Below are positions 1-8,371 of a stretch of 64,000 bases of DNA, one piece after another. Each line of letters starts with the position of its first letter. Positions within the stretch are counted from its first letter, which is position 1. Under the pieces are notes generated by a model. It saw only the letters and a list, made by a program, of their open reading frames with translations. It did no database searches and was not told the origin of the DNA. Source of the stretch: Nitrobacteraceae bacterium AZCC 2146 (GTDB lineage Bacteria > Pseudomonadota > Alphaproteobacteria > Rhizobiales > Xanthobacteraceae); NCBI GenBank assembly GCA_036924855.1, contig JBAGRP010000001.1:1488001-1552000 (forward strand), given 5' to 3'. Made by a program: the position numbers and the translations under genes.

Positions 1-303
1 AACTGGGGAGTTGCCCAGCCGGCAAAACGCCGAGCCTTGGCCCAACTCTCCGTGTCCGATTTGGTAACGGAGGATAGCCGCAAGGCTGGCGTGGATAGTG
101 CTGCGGAGGTTCTCGCCGTCATCTCCAGTGCAAGTGCGCGCGGCCCACTCAAGACGGCGCCGGCATCTTTCATCGGCGCGCTGTTCGAGGCCATGGCAGC
201 AACAACGATGGATTTCATGGCGAGCGAGCCAGATCGGGCACAGTTCTATTGTTCGATGGGTTTCGCCGCGGCTTGGAGCAGTTTGACCGGTAAATCGGAA
301 TAG
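1..303 (+). CDS. TetR/AcrR family regulator, C-terminal part (cut by window edge)
   Basis: The reading frame is open from the first base and ends with TAG at 301-303, giving 100 residues of ligand-binding domain without the N-terminal helix-turn-helix, which must lie left of the window. The segment from AKRRALAQL to FMASEPDRAQFYCSMGF has the helical pattern of TetR C-terminal domains. The next gene, an SDR, starts 68 bases downstream on the same strand, so this may be its local regulator. The family assignment rests only on this C-terminal style and is fairly but not fully certain. Confidence 0.6.
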   Translation, partial: NWGVAQPAKRRALAQLSVSDLVTEDSRKAGVDSAAEVLAVISSASARGPLKTAPASFIGALFEAMAATTMDFMASEPDRAQFYCSMGFAAAWSSLTGKSE

Positions 304-371
304 TCCGGCCCGGCAGCCCCTAGGTTGCCATATTAAATGAGCGCCTGGGCAGTTAATATAGGAAAGAGTAC

Positions 372-1232
372 ATGTCTAGAATTTGGCTGGTAACAGGAAG
401 TGGAAACGGACTGGGTCATGACATCGCCGATGCCGCACTGGCAGCGGGCAACCGAGTGCTCGCGACCGCGCGCGATACTAGCCAGTTAGCTGGCCTCGTG
501 AAGAAATATGGCGATCAGGTCCACACGGCGCGGCTCGACGTGACGGATGAAGCACAAGCACAAGCCGCCGTCCAAACTGCAGTCTCTGTCTTTGGGGGGC
601 TCGACGTTCTGGTCAACAACGCCGGCTATGGCGATATACGCCCCTTCGAGGAGATCAGTTCAACCGACTTCAAAAAATTGGTCGACACCGTGTTCTACGG
701 CGTCGTGAATCTGACGCGGGCCGTCCTGCCCCTGATGCGCAAGCAGCGCAGCGGAACCATTATTCAAATATCCTCGGTGGGCGGACGTATTGCAACGCCA
801 GGAAGCGCCGCCTATCACGCGGCGAAGTGGGCGGTCGGCGGCTTCACCGAGAGCTTGGCGCAGGAGACCGCGCCCTTCGGCGTTAAGGTGGCGGCCTTGG
901 AGCCTGCGGGAATCCGGACAAATTGGGGCACACGCGCCACCCAGGATCGGCCGCCCATGCTTGCGGATTACGAGCCCTCGGTGGGTGCTGCTATCAAGTC
1001 TATGGCGGGACTTTGGGGGAACGAGCCGATCGACCCCGCCCGAATTGCGCAGGTCGCCTTGCGGATCGCTGATGCAGAGGCGGTGCCACCACATGTTCTG
1101 ATCGGCAGCAGCGCGCTCAAATACTACGCTGATGTCGAAGGTGCACGCGCGAGCGATGCTGAACGCTGGCGAGAAATCAGCGTTTCAGCCGATTTCGGTG
1201 CAGCTCCGGTACCTGTTGCGCCCGCGCGTTAA
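372..1232 (+). CDS. SDR family NAD(P)-dependent oxidoreductase
   Basis: 286-residue classical short-chain dehydrogenase. Visible motifs are the nucleotide-binding TGSGNGLG near residue 8, NNAGYG near residue 82, the catalytic Ser in ISSVGG and the YHAAK Tyr/Lys pair near residue 153. The C-terminus is about 40 residues longer than a minimal SDR, as in the subgroup often labelled oxidoreductase or short-chain dehydrogenase of unknown substrate. The start is supported by GGAAAGAG eight bases upstream of ATG. It follows the TetR fragment on the same strand and is probably controlled by it. The substrate cannot be read from sequence. Confidence 0.85.
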   Translation: MSRIWLVTGSGNGLGHDIADAALAAGNRVLATARDTSQLAGLVKKYGDQVHTARLDVTDEAQAQAAVQTAVSVFGGLDVLVNNAGYGDIRPFEEISSTDFKKLVDTVFYGVVNLTRAVLPLMRKQRSGTIIQISSVGGRIATPGSAAYHAAKWAVGGFTESLAQETAPFGVKVAALEPAGIRTNWGTRATQDRPPMLADYEPSVGAAIKSMAGLWGNEPIDPARIAQVALRIADAEAVPPHVLIGSSALKYYADVEGARASDAERWREISVSADFGAAPVPVAPAR

Positions 1233-1245
1233 GCGGGGGCAGCAC

Positions 1246-1279
1246 GTCCGTTTCTCGCGATTTTCATCCGAGAACGGAC
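1246..1279 (+). terminator. Hairpin after the SDR gene
   Basis: GTCCGTTTCTCG at 1246-1257 pairs with CGAGAACGGAC at 1269-1279 with one bulged base. It lies 13 bases after the SDR stop. There is no clear T-run, so this may be a 3' stem-loop rather than a strong intrinsic terminator. Confidence 0.35.
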
Positions 1280-1350
1280 GGTCTGCTTTCGGCGGGGTTT
1301 GTTGCAAAAATCGGCTGCAACGGATTGGGCGCTTAGGCTCGTCGCCCGCC

Positions 1351-1576
1351 TCAACCGGCCGCAGCGAAATCGGTGAACGCTTCGAGCGCGTCCGGATCGG
1401 TCATCGAATCCCGGCTGGCGACGCTCTCCGGCGGGCGGCCTTCGAGGATCTTCCGGACGGGGATCTCCATCTTCTTGCCCGACAACGTATAGGGAATCGC
1501 GGGCACCTCATGGATCTCGTCCGGAACGTGGCGCGGGCCGCAGACCCGCCGCAGAGCGTCCTTGAAGCGCTACGTG
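1351..1576 (-). pseudogene. C-terminal remnant of acetoacetyl-CoA synthetase
   Basis: Reading the minus strand from about 1576 to the stop at 1353-1351 gives an open stretch of about 75 residues with RHVPDEIHEVPAIPYTLSGK, then KKMEIPVRKILEGRPPES and an end in FTDFAAAG. This is the C-terminal adenylation subdomain of acetoacetate-CoA ligase (AacS), including the catalytic-loop LSGKK lysine. Upstream a TAG closes the frame and nothing resembling the first ~570 residues is present, so it is a decayed fragment. A shorter piece of the same C-terminus recurs at 56511-56555. The rest of the 1233-1794 gap holds a short plus-strand frame ending at 1668 (tail TKDLIASRVIHILDEA) that I cannot identify. 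Confidence 0.65.
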
Positions 1577-1794
1577 CGCACGCCGCCTCGCCGCACATGA
1601 CGGCTTATGCCGCCGCGACGAAGGACCTGATCGCCAGCCGCGTCATCCACATCCTCGACGAGGCGTGAGTCATGGGCACTTATCGTCGGTGGACGACGAC
1701 CAGCGCTTCTGATTCAGAGGGGGATAATGCAGGTCGCGCGGCACCTCTCTGTGGACTTCAATTGAAATGAAGCGATAGCGCTATGCGGACTCTA

Positions 1795-3141
1795 TCAAAG
1801 ACCGGTATCGACACTGCTTGCGCTCGTTGCATATCGACGCCCTAGCAGAGCGACGAGCAATCCCGCCAGCAACATCGGAATGGCAGCGATATAGAGGATG
1901 TGTTGCGCGCTCAGCTGGTAAGCCAACAAGGCACCGATTAGCAGCGGACCGCCGATGCCGCCCAACCGACCGATACCAAGCGCCCAGCCAACCCCAGTCG
2001 AACGGATCGGCGTCGGATAGAAGATCGCGGCAAGGGCGATGACACTCTTCTGTCCTCCACTGATGCAGAACCCTGCACAGAATGCCGTGGTCAGCAGAAG
2101 CCAGCTCGGACCTCCGATCGAAAACCCGAATAGCGCGACGAACAGCACGCCTGCTAAATAGACGGTCGCGAGCGACCGGTAAGCCCCGATCCGGTCCATA
2201 GCCGGCCCGATCACAAACGCGGCAACAATGCCGCCGATCGTAGTCAACGTCGTCGCGAGCGCCACTATGTTCAACGAGTACCCGACATTGGTGAGAATGG
2301 AAGGCAGCCAGCTCTGCAGCGCATAGAATTCCGCAAGGTTGAGCATGAACACCAGCCAGATGACGATCGTCCCGGCGGCTCGGCCGGATGAGAACAGACT
2401 GCCGACAGCACTTCTTTGTTCTTCCATTTCGGTGACGAAATGAGTTGGACTCTGTTCAGGCAGAGCGCCATCGACACGACGCACCACACGCCAAACGCTC
2501 TCCGGTTTGGCCTTCCTTCGGATCAGAAAATCCATCGACTCGGGCAGATAGATGAATGCCAGAATGGTAACGATCAGCGGCGCAGCCGAGCCGATCCAGA
2601 GCATCGATCGCCAGCCGTATTCCGGAATCGACCAGGCTGCGACCGCGCCAGCTGCAACAAATCCGAGCGAAAATCCGCAATAGATCGCCAGTACGAATGT
2701 CGCGCGCAACCGCGCGGGGCTGAATTCGGTTGTAAGTGCGATGGCGCTCGGGATCACCGAACCAAGCGCGATGCCGGTGACGAATCTGAGGACGATCAGT
2801 TCAGTGACATTGGTAGCGAATATCGTCGCGAAAGTGAGTATTGCGAAGGTAAACGTACTGATGATGACGAGCTTGCGGTGACCGAACCGGTCCGACAACG
2901 GCGAGACGAGGAGATAGCCGACCATCAGACCGGTTAGGGCCGACGAAAAAATCGGACCCAAAAGATCTTTTGACAGGCCCCATTCCTTGGCAATTGAGGG
3001 GGCCATGTAGCTGATGGCCTGGGTGTCGAAGCCGTCGAGAAACATGACGAGCCCGCACAATACGACGATGGCGTATTGCACAGCGCCGGTGCGGCGCGAA
3101 TTAATGAACGACGGAACGTCGAAAGCAACCTCAGTGCTCAT
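1795..3141 (-). CDS. Aromatic acid:H+ symporter family MFS transporter
   Basis: 448-residue major facilitator with 12 predicted membrane segments. The DGFD motif in TM1 (VMFLDGFDTQAISY) and the SDRFGHRK loop between TM2 and TM3 are typical of the AAHS family (PcaK, BenK, TpaK types), which imports aromatic carboxylates with protons. I chose the ATG at 3141, encoding MSTEVAFD, because AAAAAGGG lies nine bases upstream; the frame itself is open 14 codons further. It is the last gene of the dioxygenase operon, 99 bases after the reductase, and is the likely uptake system for its substrate. It would replace the TphC binding-protein system found in Comamonas. Confidence 0.85.
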   Translation of the reverse strand: MSTEVAFDVPSFINSRRTGAVQYAIVVLCGLVMFLDGFDTQAISYMAPSIAKEWGLSKDLLGPIFSSALTGLMVGYLLVSPLSDRFGHRKLVIISTFTFAILTFATIFATNVTELIVLRFVTGIALGSVIPSAIALTTEFSPARLRATFVLAIYCGFSLGFVAAGAVAAWSIPEYGWRSMLWIGSAAPLIVTILAFIYLPESMDFLIRRKAKPESVWRVVRRVDGALPEQSPTHFVTEMEEQRSAVGSLFSSGRAAGTIVIWLVFMLNLAEFYALQSWLPSILTNVGYSLNIVALATTLTTIGGIVAAFVIGPAMDRIGAYRSLATVYLAGVLFVALFGFSIGGPSWLLLTTAFCAGFCISGGQKSVIALAAIFYPTPIRSTGVGWALGIGRLGGIGGPLLIGALLAYQLSAQHILYIAAIPMLLAGLLVALLGRRYATSASSVDTGL

Positions 3142-3240
3142 TTCCAAACCCTTTTTGGCCAAATTATTTTGGTCCGATATCATTTGACGGAAGCGAGGCG
3201 ATAGCGCCGCGCCGTAGACATTATTGAATTGCCAGCGAGA

Positions 3241-4275
3241 TCAGCCAGCGGACTCTAAAGTGGCTTCCAGTTGTGCATTGTCGGACTGACCGCTCGGCAC
3301 AAATGCATCCGCGTAAAATCGGTCTTCCGGCAATCCCCCCAGCGCCGTGAATTCGCGGCGGGCAGCCTGGATCATCATCGGATTTCCACAGGCATAGACA
3401 TGCCAGCCCGATAGGTTCGGGATATCGCCAAGTACCGCGGTGTGGACCAATCCGCGTCGTTCCTTCCAATCGGGATCCGGTTCGGAGAGCACGGGAATGA
3501 AGCTGAACCAGGGATAGCGGCTGGCCCATTTCTCGCACGTCTCGGCCAGATAGAGATCGGATCTGCTGCGTCCGCCCCAGTAGAAGCGAACCTCGCGGTT
3601 GAGGCGTCGTCGGATCATGTCATCGATGATCGACTTTAATGGCGCGAATCCGGTTCCGGTCGCCATAAAGACGAACCCCGCCTGATCATCCTCACGGACA
3701 TGGAAATCGCCGAATGGAACTTCGATCTCCAGCTTGTCGTTCAGCTGTAACGACGCCAGTACTTTTTCGGAGAAGACGCCATCCGGAACATGCCGAATGT
3801 GCAACTGAACGCCGTCGCTCTCCTGCGGCGCGTTAGCCATCGAGAAGCTTCGCTCGTCGCCGTCCGGCATCTTGATCCGCAGATATTGCCCGGCCTTAAA
3901 CTTCGCACGAATGCTGGCAGGAAACCGCAACTGAAGCACCGCGACATCGTCAGCCGGTCGCGATAGCCGAAAAACCCGCGCCATAACCTTTTTGCGCGCC
4001 AGCGGGTCATAGCGCTGGATTCGCCGCGGTCGGACGACGATATCGCTCGTCGGGTTAGCCGTGCAAAACAACACGCGCCCCGCGGGGCCGGCGATTTCCT
4101 TGGAACGCTGCCGTACCGAGCCCTTGCTCAGCCAACCTTCGCAGGATGAGCATACGCCCTTTCTGCAGGAATACGGCATGGCGTAGCCGGCGCGCTCCGC
4201 CGCGGCGAGGATCGTCTCGCCTTCGTCACAGGAGAAATTGATGTCCGCGTTTTCGACCGAAATTTCAAACGTCAT
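3241..4275 (-). CDS. tphA1: Terephthalate-type dioxygenase, reductase component (2Fe-2S/FAD/NAD)
   Basis: 344-residue electron-transfer protein that passes electrons from NAD(P)H to the Rieske oxygenase. An N-terminal plant-type ferredoxin domain has Cys37, Cys42, Cys45 and Cys71. It is followed by an FAD domain (RSFSMAN near residue 146, the flavin-binding RxxS pattern) and an NAD domain (GTGFAPLKSI near residue 208, CGNP near 300). Domain order and length agree with TphA1. The start overlaps the end of the pdxA-like gene by ATGA, implying translational coupling. Similar reductases serve other hydroxylases, so the partner is inferred from the operon. Confidence 0.85.
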   Translation of the reverse strand: MTFEISVENADINFSCDEGETILAAAERAGYAMPYSCRKGVCSSCEGWLSKGSVRQRSKEIAGPAGRVLFCTANPTSDIVVRPRRIQRYDPLARKKVMARVFRLSRPADDVAVLQLRFPASIRAKFKAGQYLRIKMPDGDERSFSMANAPQESDGVQLHIRHVPDGVFSEKVLASLQLNDKLEIEVPFGDFHVREDDQAGFVFMATGTGFAPLKSIIDDMIRRRLNREVRFYWGGRSRSDLYLAETCEKWASRYPWFSFIPVLSEPDPDWKERRGLVHTAVLGDIPNLSGWHVYACGNPMMIQAARREFTALGGLPEDRFYADAFVPSGQSDNAQLEATLESAG

Positions 4276-5270
4276 GGGACCGCGCTTTCCTTGAATTCGT
4301 TGGCGCCCGCGAGCAGCTGAATGCAGCGCAGAACTGGGCCGGGATCGGCAATACCCTTCCCTGCAATATCGAAGGCGCTGCCATGGCCGACGCTCGAGAA
4401 CATCAGACGGGCACCGATCGACATCGCCGCTGAGTTTCGTCCTGCGAGTAGCTTGACCGGGATATGACCTTGATCGTGGTACATCGCGACGAAGGCATCG
4501 AAGCCTTGTTGGCCGAGCATCAGATCAGCGCCCACCGGGCCTTCGATGTTGATGCCTTCGGCCTTCAACCGTTCCACCAACGGCTTGACAATCCTGTCGT
4601 CATCGTCCCCGAACAGGCCACCCTCGCCGGCATGCGGATTGATGCCGAAAACGCCGATCTTTGCACGATGGATGCCGAGGTTGCGCAATGCATCGATCGT
4701 GGTTCGGATCGCGCGCTCGATCAACGCTGGCGTGATCCGCTCCAGCGCGCCAAACAATCGTTCATGCAGGGTCACATGCACGATACGCAGGCCGGCGCCG
4801 ACCAGCATCAGGAACACTTCGTCCTCAGGCACCTTCTTCAGGCGTGCCAATAGGCTCGGGTATCCGGAAAATTTGATACCAGCAGCGTTGACGTTGGTCT
4901 CGGAATGCGGGCAGGCGACGATACTACGTGCGTGTCCTTCCGCCACAAGATCAAGCGCCGCCTTCACATAGGCGACCGTCGCGCGCCCCCCTTCCGCACA
5001 GCCCTTTCCCGGCTGGAAATCCCGCTCTGCCAACGCATCGACATGATGGTAACGAAGCACCCGCTTGTCACCGGCCTGGCTGTCGTGTTGAAGCAGTTGT
5101 CGACCGGGGGCGAACTTGTCCCCATAGAATCGAATGACGTGCTCGTCTCCCACGAGGATGGGAAACGCGCTTCCGTCCGCCTCGGCACATAGCGCCGCAG
5201 CCTTGACCGCAATTTCGGGGCCGATGCCATTCGGATCGCCGATGGTGAGTGCAACGACTTCGGACGTCAT
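4272..5270 (-). CDS. tphB: PdxA-family cis-dihydrodiol dehydrogenase (TphB type)
   Basis: 332 residues of the PdxA fold, with GDPNGIGPE near the N-terminus, GINPHAGEGG near residue 210 and YHDQGHIPVK near 263. Instead of the TAPISKEA-type segment of true 4-hydroxythreonine-4-phosphate dehydrogenase it has ACPHSETNVNAAGIKFSGYP, which I recall as the pattern of TphB. TphB oxidises and decarboxylates 1,2-dihydroxy-3,5-cyclohexadiene-1,4-dicarboxylate to protocatechuate. The position between the small oxygenase subunit and the reductase matches tphA2-A3-B-A1. Four-base overlaps on both sides show coupling. A pyridoxine role is unlikely in this context. Confidence 0.82.
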   Translation of the reverse strand: MTSEVVALTIGDPNGIGPEIAVKAAALCAEADGSAFPILVGDEHVIRFYGDKFAPGRQLLQHDSQAGDKRVLRYHHVDALAERDFQPGKGCAEGGRATVAYVKAALDLVAEGHARSIVACPHSETNVNAAGIKFSGYPSLLARLKKVPEDEVFLMLVGAGLRIVHVTLHERLFGALERITPALIERAIRTTIDALRNLGIHRAKIGVFGINPHAGEGGLFGDDDDRIVKPLVERLKAEGINIEGPVGADLMLGQQGFDAFVAMYHDQGHIPVKLLAGRNSAAMSIGARLMFSSVGHGSAFDIAGKGIADPGPVLRCIQLLAGANEFKESAVP

Positions 5271-5737
5271 AACGGCAGCGCCAGCAGTGTGTCGATACGC
5301 GAACTGTCGCAGACCACCGTTCGCTCGTTCAGCTTGGCCGCCTCGTCCGCAATCTCGTACAGATCGAAATAGCGTCCGGTCGCGTAGATGGACGTATCGC
5401 CGTCTTGCAGAATTCGCGCCACCAGGAACGAGGTCTCGCTCCGTACCATTGGGCCTTCTTTCGATATGATCGAAGGCTGCCCGAGGATGTGGCGGTAGGA
5501 TTGCCGCTCATAGATGTTTGCATCGCGCAGCGCCGATACCCGATCGGAGAGCATTCCCCGCGAATTGGCAAACACAATGCCGGCCTCAAGTCCGTCGCGA
5601 TAGTTCGACGAGGTCGTGATCTTGTAGAGGCAAGGACCATGGAAGAAATTCGGCCACTCCTCAAGACGATCATCGTCAATGCAGCGGGCATAGTCCGCCT
5701 GCGTTTTGGTAATATACTGCTGAACGTTGTCACTCAT
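5267..5737 (-). CDS. tphA3: Terephthalate-type dioxygenase, small (beta) subunit
   Basis: 156-residue ring-hydroxylating dioxygenase beta subunit of cystatin/NTF2-like fold. Recognisable stretches are GIVFANSRGMLSDRVSALR, ANIYERQSYRHILG and the C-terminal VCDSSRIDTLLALPL, very close to what I recall of TphA3. The ATG at 5737 (MSDNVQQY) is preferred over the longer frame start at 5788 because GAGGATAGAGAG sits directly upstream and the start then lies 10 bases after the large-subunit stop. The gene end overlaps tphB by four bases. It supports oligomer structure and is not catalytic. Confidence 0.85.
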   Translation of the reverse strand: MSDNVQQYITKTQADYARCIDDDRLEEWPNFFHGPCLYKITTSSNYRDGLEAGIVFANSRGMLSDRVSALRDANIYERQSYRHILGQPSIISKEGPMVRSETSFLVARILQDGDTSIYATGRYFDLYEIADEAAKLNERTVVCDSSRIDTLLALPL

Positions 5738-5747
5738 CTCTCTATCC

Positions 5748-7004
5748 TCACAGACCCATATTCGCGCGATAGGCTTTCCAGAAGCCACGCACCGACGACT
5801 CGGTCACCCGGCTCTCGCTGCTTTTTGCTTCCGCACCACCCATCTCGAGAACGGCCCGCTCATCGCTGGCGCCTGCGATGCCGCGCTGCACGAATCCGCC
5901 GACGCAGCCATCTTCCATCGAGATGTAACCGGCCGGCCCCACCAGGTTGCCCTGCTTGATGCGCGTCAGGCGCTGCTCTGGCGTGTCGTCCGCAAAGCCC
6001 AGATAAGTCCAGTTCAGATCAGTCTTGTCGACGGCCCGCGGCACGATCTGGCGGACCGCGATCGCATTCTGAATCTGCTGAAGAACGAAGGTCGGAAACA
6101 CCGACAGAATCTGCAGCGTGACGCCATCGTGATATTCGTCGAACCCCTGCAGCAATGTCGGATCGGCGAGTTTGTACTCACTTTCCGAACGCAACTGCTG
6201 CTTGGCGTATTCAACATCCTTTTCTGCATCGGGATCGATGGCGGAATAGCTGACGTGATGTCCGCCGCTTTCATCGACAATGATCCCGCCCTTCTGCGAT
6301 AATCGATTTAGTTCGAACGTTGTGAAGAACAGATGCAAGATGCTGGCGTGATAGGAGTCCTTGACGTTCTCCATATACAGCTTCCAGTTGTTCGGAAGCA
6401 CTTGGGTAAACCGCCCCAGCACCACAGGCGTCCGGCCGCCGAGCACACGTTCAATCCGCGTCAGAATTTCTTCGCCTAAATATTCCTCGATGGAAGGAAC
6501 GTCCTCGGAGAATGAGCCGAAGATCAATCCGTGCAAAATAGCGATGCGCAGCTTGCGCGGACCGTGCTGTTCCATCTTGAACGAGTCGGGCATTCCGCCC
6601 TTGCCCTTGACGCCATCCTTGAAGGCGACGCCCGTCAGATTGCCCTGCGGATCATAATTCCAGGCATGATAGACGCAGCTAAAATCCTTTCGGTGTTTGC
6701 CGCGGTGCTCTAGGCAGATCAATGCGCCGCGATGGGCGCAGCGGTTTTCGAATGCATAAATCTCGCTATCGGAATCACGTGTAACGATCACCGGCGTATC
6801 GCCGACCTGCGTCGTCAGGAAATCTCCGGCTTCGGCCAACTCGACTTCGAGTGCCAGATAATGCCAGTTCGGCCCTTGAAAAATGCGCCGCTGTTCTTCG
6901 GCATAAATTTTCTGATCCTGGAACACCCAATAAGGAACGCGGGTCAGCCCCTCCGGCCAGCTTGCCGGACTGGATTCGTTGGGCGGCAACACAATCTTGT
7001 TCAT
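5748..7004 (-). CDS. tphA2: Terephthalate-type dioxygenase, large (alpha) Rieske subunit
   Basis: 418-residue catalytic subunit. The Rieske cluster ligands are Cys89-x-His91 (CAHRG) and Cys110-x2-His113 (CVYH). The mononuclear iron site DSYHASILH (D-x2-H-x4-H) follows ENVK near residue 215. Stretches such as [39 protein letters not shown] and [12 protein letters not shown] resemble TphA2 of Comamonas closely as I remember it; related anthranilate or salicylate-type oxygenases are more distant. First gene of the operon, preceded by GAGAGGA and by the palindromic operator shared with the divergent IclR gene. Substrate specificity is inferred, not proven. Confidence 0.85.
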   Translation of the reverse strand: MNKIVLPPNESSPASWPEGLTRVPYWVFQDQKIYAEEQRRIFQGPNWHYLALEVELAEAGDFLTTQVGDTPVIVTRDSDSEIYAFENRCAHRGALICLEHRGKHRKDFSCVYHAWNYDPQGNLTGVAFKDGVKGKGGMPDSFKMEQHGPRKLRIAILHGLIFGSFSEDVPSIEEYLGEEILTRIERVLGGRTPVVLGRFTQVLPNNWKLYMENVKDSYHASILHLFFTTFELNRLSQKGGIIVDESGGHHVSYSAIDPDAEKDVEYAKQQLRSESEYKLADPTLLQGFDEYHDGVTLQILSVFPTFVLQQIQNAIAVRQIVPRAVDKTDLNWTYLGFADDTPEQRLTRIKQGNLVGPAGYISMEDGCVGGFVQRGIAGASDERAVLEMGGAEAKSSESRVTESSVRGFWKAYRANMGL

Positions 7005-7040
7005 GGGCGCGTCCTCTCGCAGCTTGACATTATTGCCAAG

Positions 7041-7059
7041 ATGTTCGAATATCGAACAT
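7041..7059. promoter_or_regulatory. Palindromic operator between tphA2 and the IclR gene
   Basis: A 19-base perfect dyad with a three-base centre: GTTCGA at 7043-7048, ATA, TCGAAC at 7052-7057, extended by AT on each side. A second half-like element, TTCGAAC, lies at 7070-7076. TTGACA at 7024-7029 is a possible -35 box reading toward the regulator. IclR-family proteins such as PobR, PcaR and TphR bind short dyads in exactly this kind of divergent intergenic region. Confidence 0.6.
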
Positions 7060-7116
7060 ATACTTCAATTTCGAACACTTTGAACCGCTCTAAATGAGCT
7101 GTCAAGGCGAGGCCCC

Positions 7117-7896
7117 ATGGCGACGACACTTCCGAGTGAGAAGCGCGAGGGCATGGCCGGGCTTGCGAAAGGCCTGGCCATCATCGAGGCATTCTCGGTC
7201 AACTCAGTGATGAGCGTTGCCGACGCGGCGCGCGCGTCCGGCGCGACACGCGCAGCGGCTCGCAGATGCCTCCTGACATTGGTCGAGCTGAATTATCTTG
7301 AACTGTCGGGACGGGAATTCCGGCCGCTGCCGAGACTCCGCCGTCTGGGCGGAATGACATCCGGCCGGGATCAACTCATTCGCATCGCGCTACCGCTTTT
7401 GGAGCGCGCCCGCGATGAACTGGCGGAATCTGTCTCACTTGCCGTACTGGACGATGATCAATCGCTATTCATCGCTCGCGCCGAGGCTCAGCATATCGTC
7501 TCGACCGGCGTCCGCGTCGGCGCCTATTTGCCGTTGTATTGTTCGGCGACCGGACGGGTCTTACTGGGCAGCCATGCGGATGCCGACATTCAGAAGCAGC
7601 TGCGGCGGAGTCCGATCGTTGCCCGCACCCCTCGCGGACTTACAGAGCTCCCTGATATTCTGGCGGCGATCAAGGAGGCAGCGCAGCATGGCTATGCGAT
7701 CAGCGATGAGGAACTGGCGCTCGGCATCCGATCCCTGGCGGTCCCGGTGCTGGGATCAAACAATGAGATCGTAGCCGCTGTCAGCGTCAGCGCAGCATCG
7801 GCACGCGTCAAGGTCAGCGATCTGCGCAAACGATTTCTGCCACCGCTGTTAACCTGCGCAGGTCAGATCTCTCGTTCGCTGAAAGGCCTTCGCTGA
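7117..7896 (+). CDS. tphR: IclR family regulator, PobR/PcaR/TphR type
   Basis: 259 residues. An N-terminal winged helix (about 15-75, MAGLAKGLAIIEAF then MSVADAARASGATRAAARR) is followed by the IclR effector domain (AVLDDDQSLFIARAEAQHIV, STGVRVGAYLPLYCSATGR, DEELALGIRSLAVPV). These regulators usually activate aromatic-acid operons in response to the substrate or an intermediate. It is divergent from tphA2 with 112 bases between starts that contain the dyad at 7041-7059. In Comamonas the IclR-type TphR occupies the same relation to the tph operon. The symbol follows that analogy. Confidence 0.78.
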   Translation: MATTLPSEKREGMAGLAKGLAIIEAFSVNSVMSVADAARASGATRAAARRCLLTLVELNYLELSGREFRPLPRLRRLGGMTSGRDQLIRIALPLLERARDELAESVSLAVLDDDQSLFIARAEAQHIVSTGVRVGAYLPLYCSATGRVLLGSHADADIQKQLRRSPIVARTPRGLTELPDILAAIKEAAQHGYAISDEELALGIRSLAVPVLGSNNEIVAAVSVSAASARVKVSDLRKRFLPPLLTCAGQISRSLKGLR

Positions 7897-8371
7897 GGTG
7901 TAGGAAGCTTCAAGCAGCGCTCGGGCTCGGACATTTCGAAGGGCGAGGATGGCGCGGCTTCCACCATCAAGCCACACTCTGCATCGCGGCCTACGGATTC
8001 CTGATCTCCGAAAGGGAGACGGTTCCCCCTCACCACCTCGTTCCACCGCGATGTTCCAAGCGCCTGCCATTCCCGAAGGTTATAGACCCAGAAGCTCCAC
8101 CGCTGCGGCCCGAGCGGCACATGCCAAACTCGATTGCGACCATGCGCCGACGGATCGTTCTCGCCGTCGTGCAAAGCTTGCCGCGTGTCCTTGCTGCGCC
8201 GCGCCGATCAGGAACCTGGCAAAGTACAAAACTTTATGACGCAGTAAGAATAGTACTCTAGAAGGTAATGTCAGCTAACTGGACGACCATCGAAATGCCC
8301 CGGCACGCCGGCCTTCGACGATTCGAACCGAGTTGAAGCATCATCAATTCCAACTCTGGCAATGGTGCTTT
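7897..8371. other. Gap without a recognisable gene
   Basis: 475 bases after the IclR gene. A minus-strand frame of 103 codons (7863-8174) contains protein-like pieces such as RWSFWVYNLREWQALGTSRW, but it overlaps the IclR gene end, has no start signal and matches nothing I know. It may be a fragment. No promoter or repeat stands out. Confidence 0.3.

Noticed and set aside
4272-5270. Annotation as vitamin B6 enzyme PdxA
   Set aside because: The ACPHSET segment and its place within the dioxygenase operon favour the TphB-type dihydrodiol dehydrogenase.
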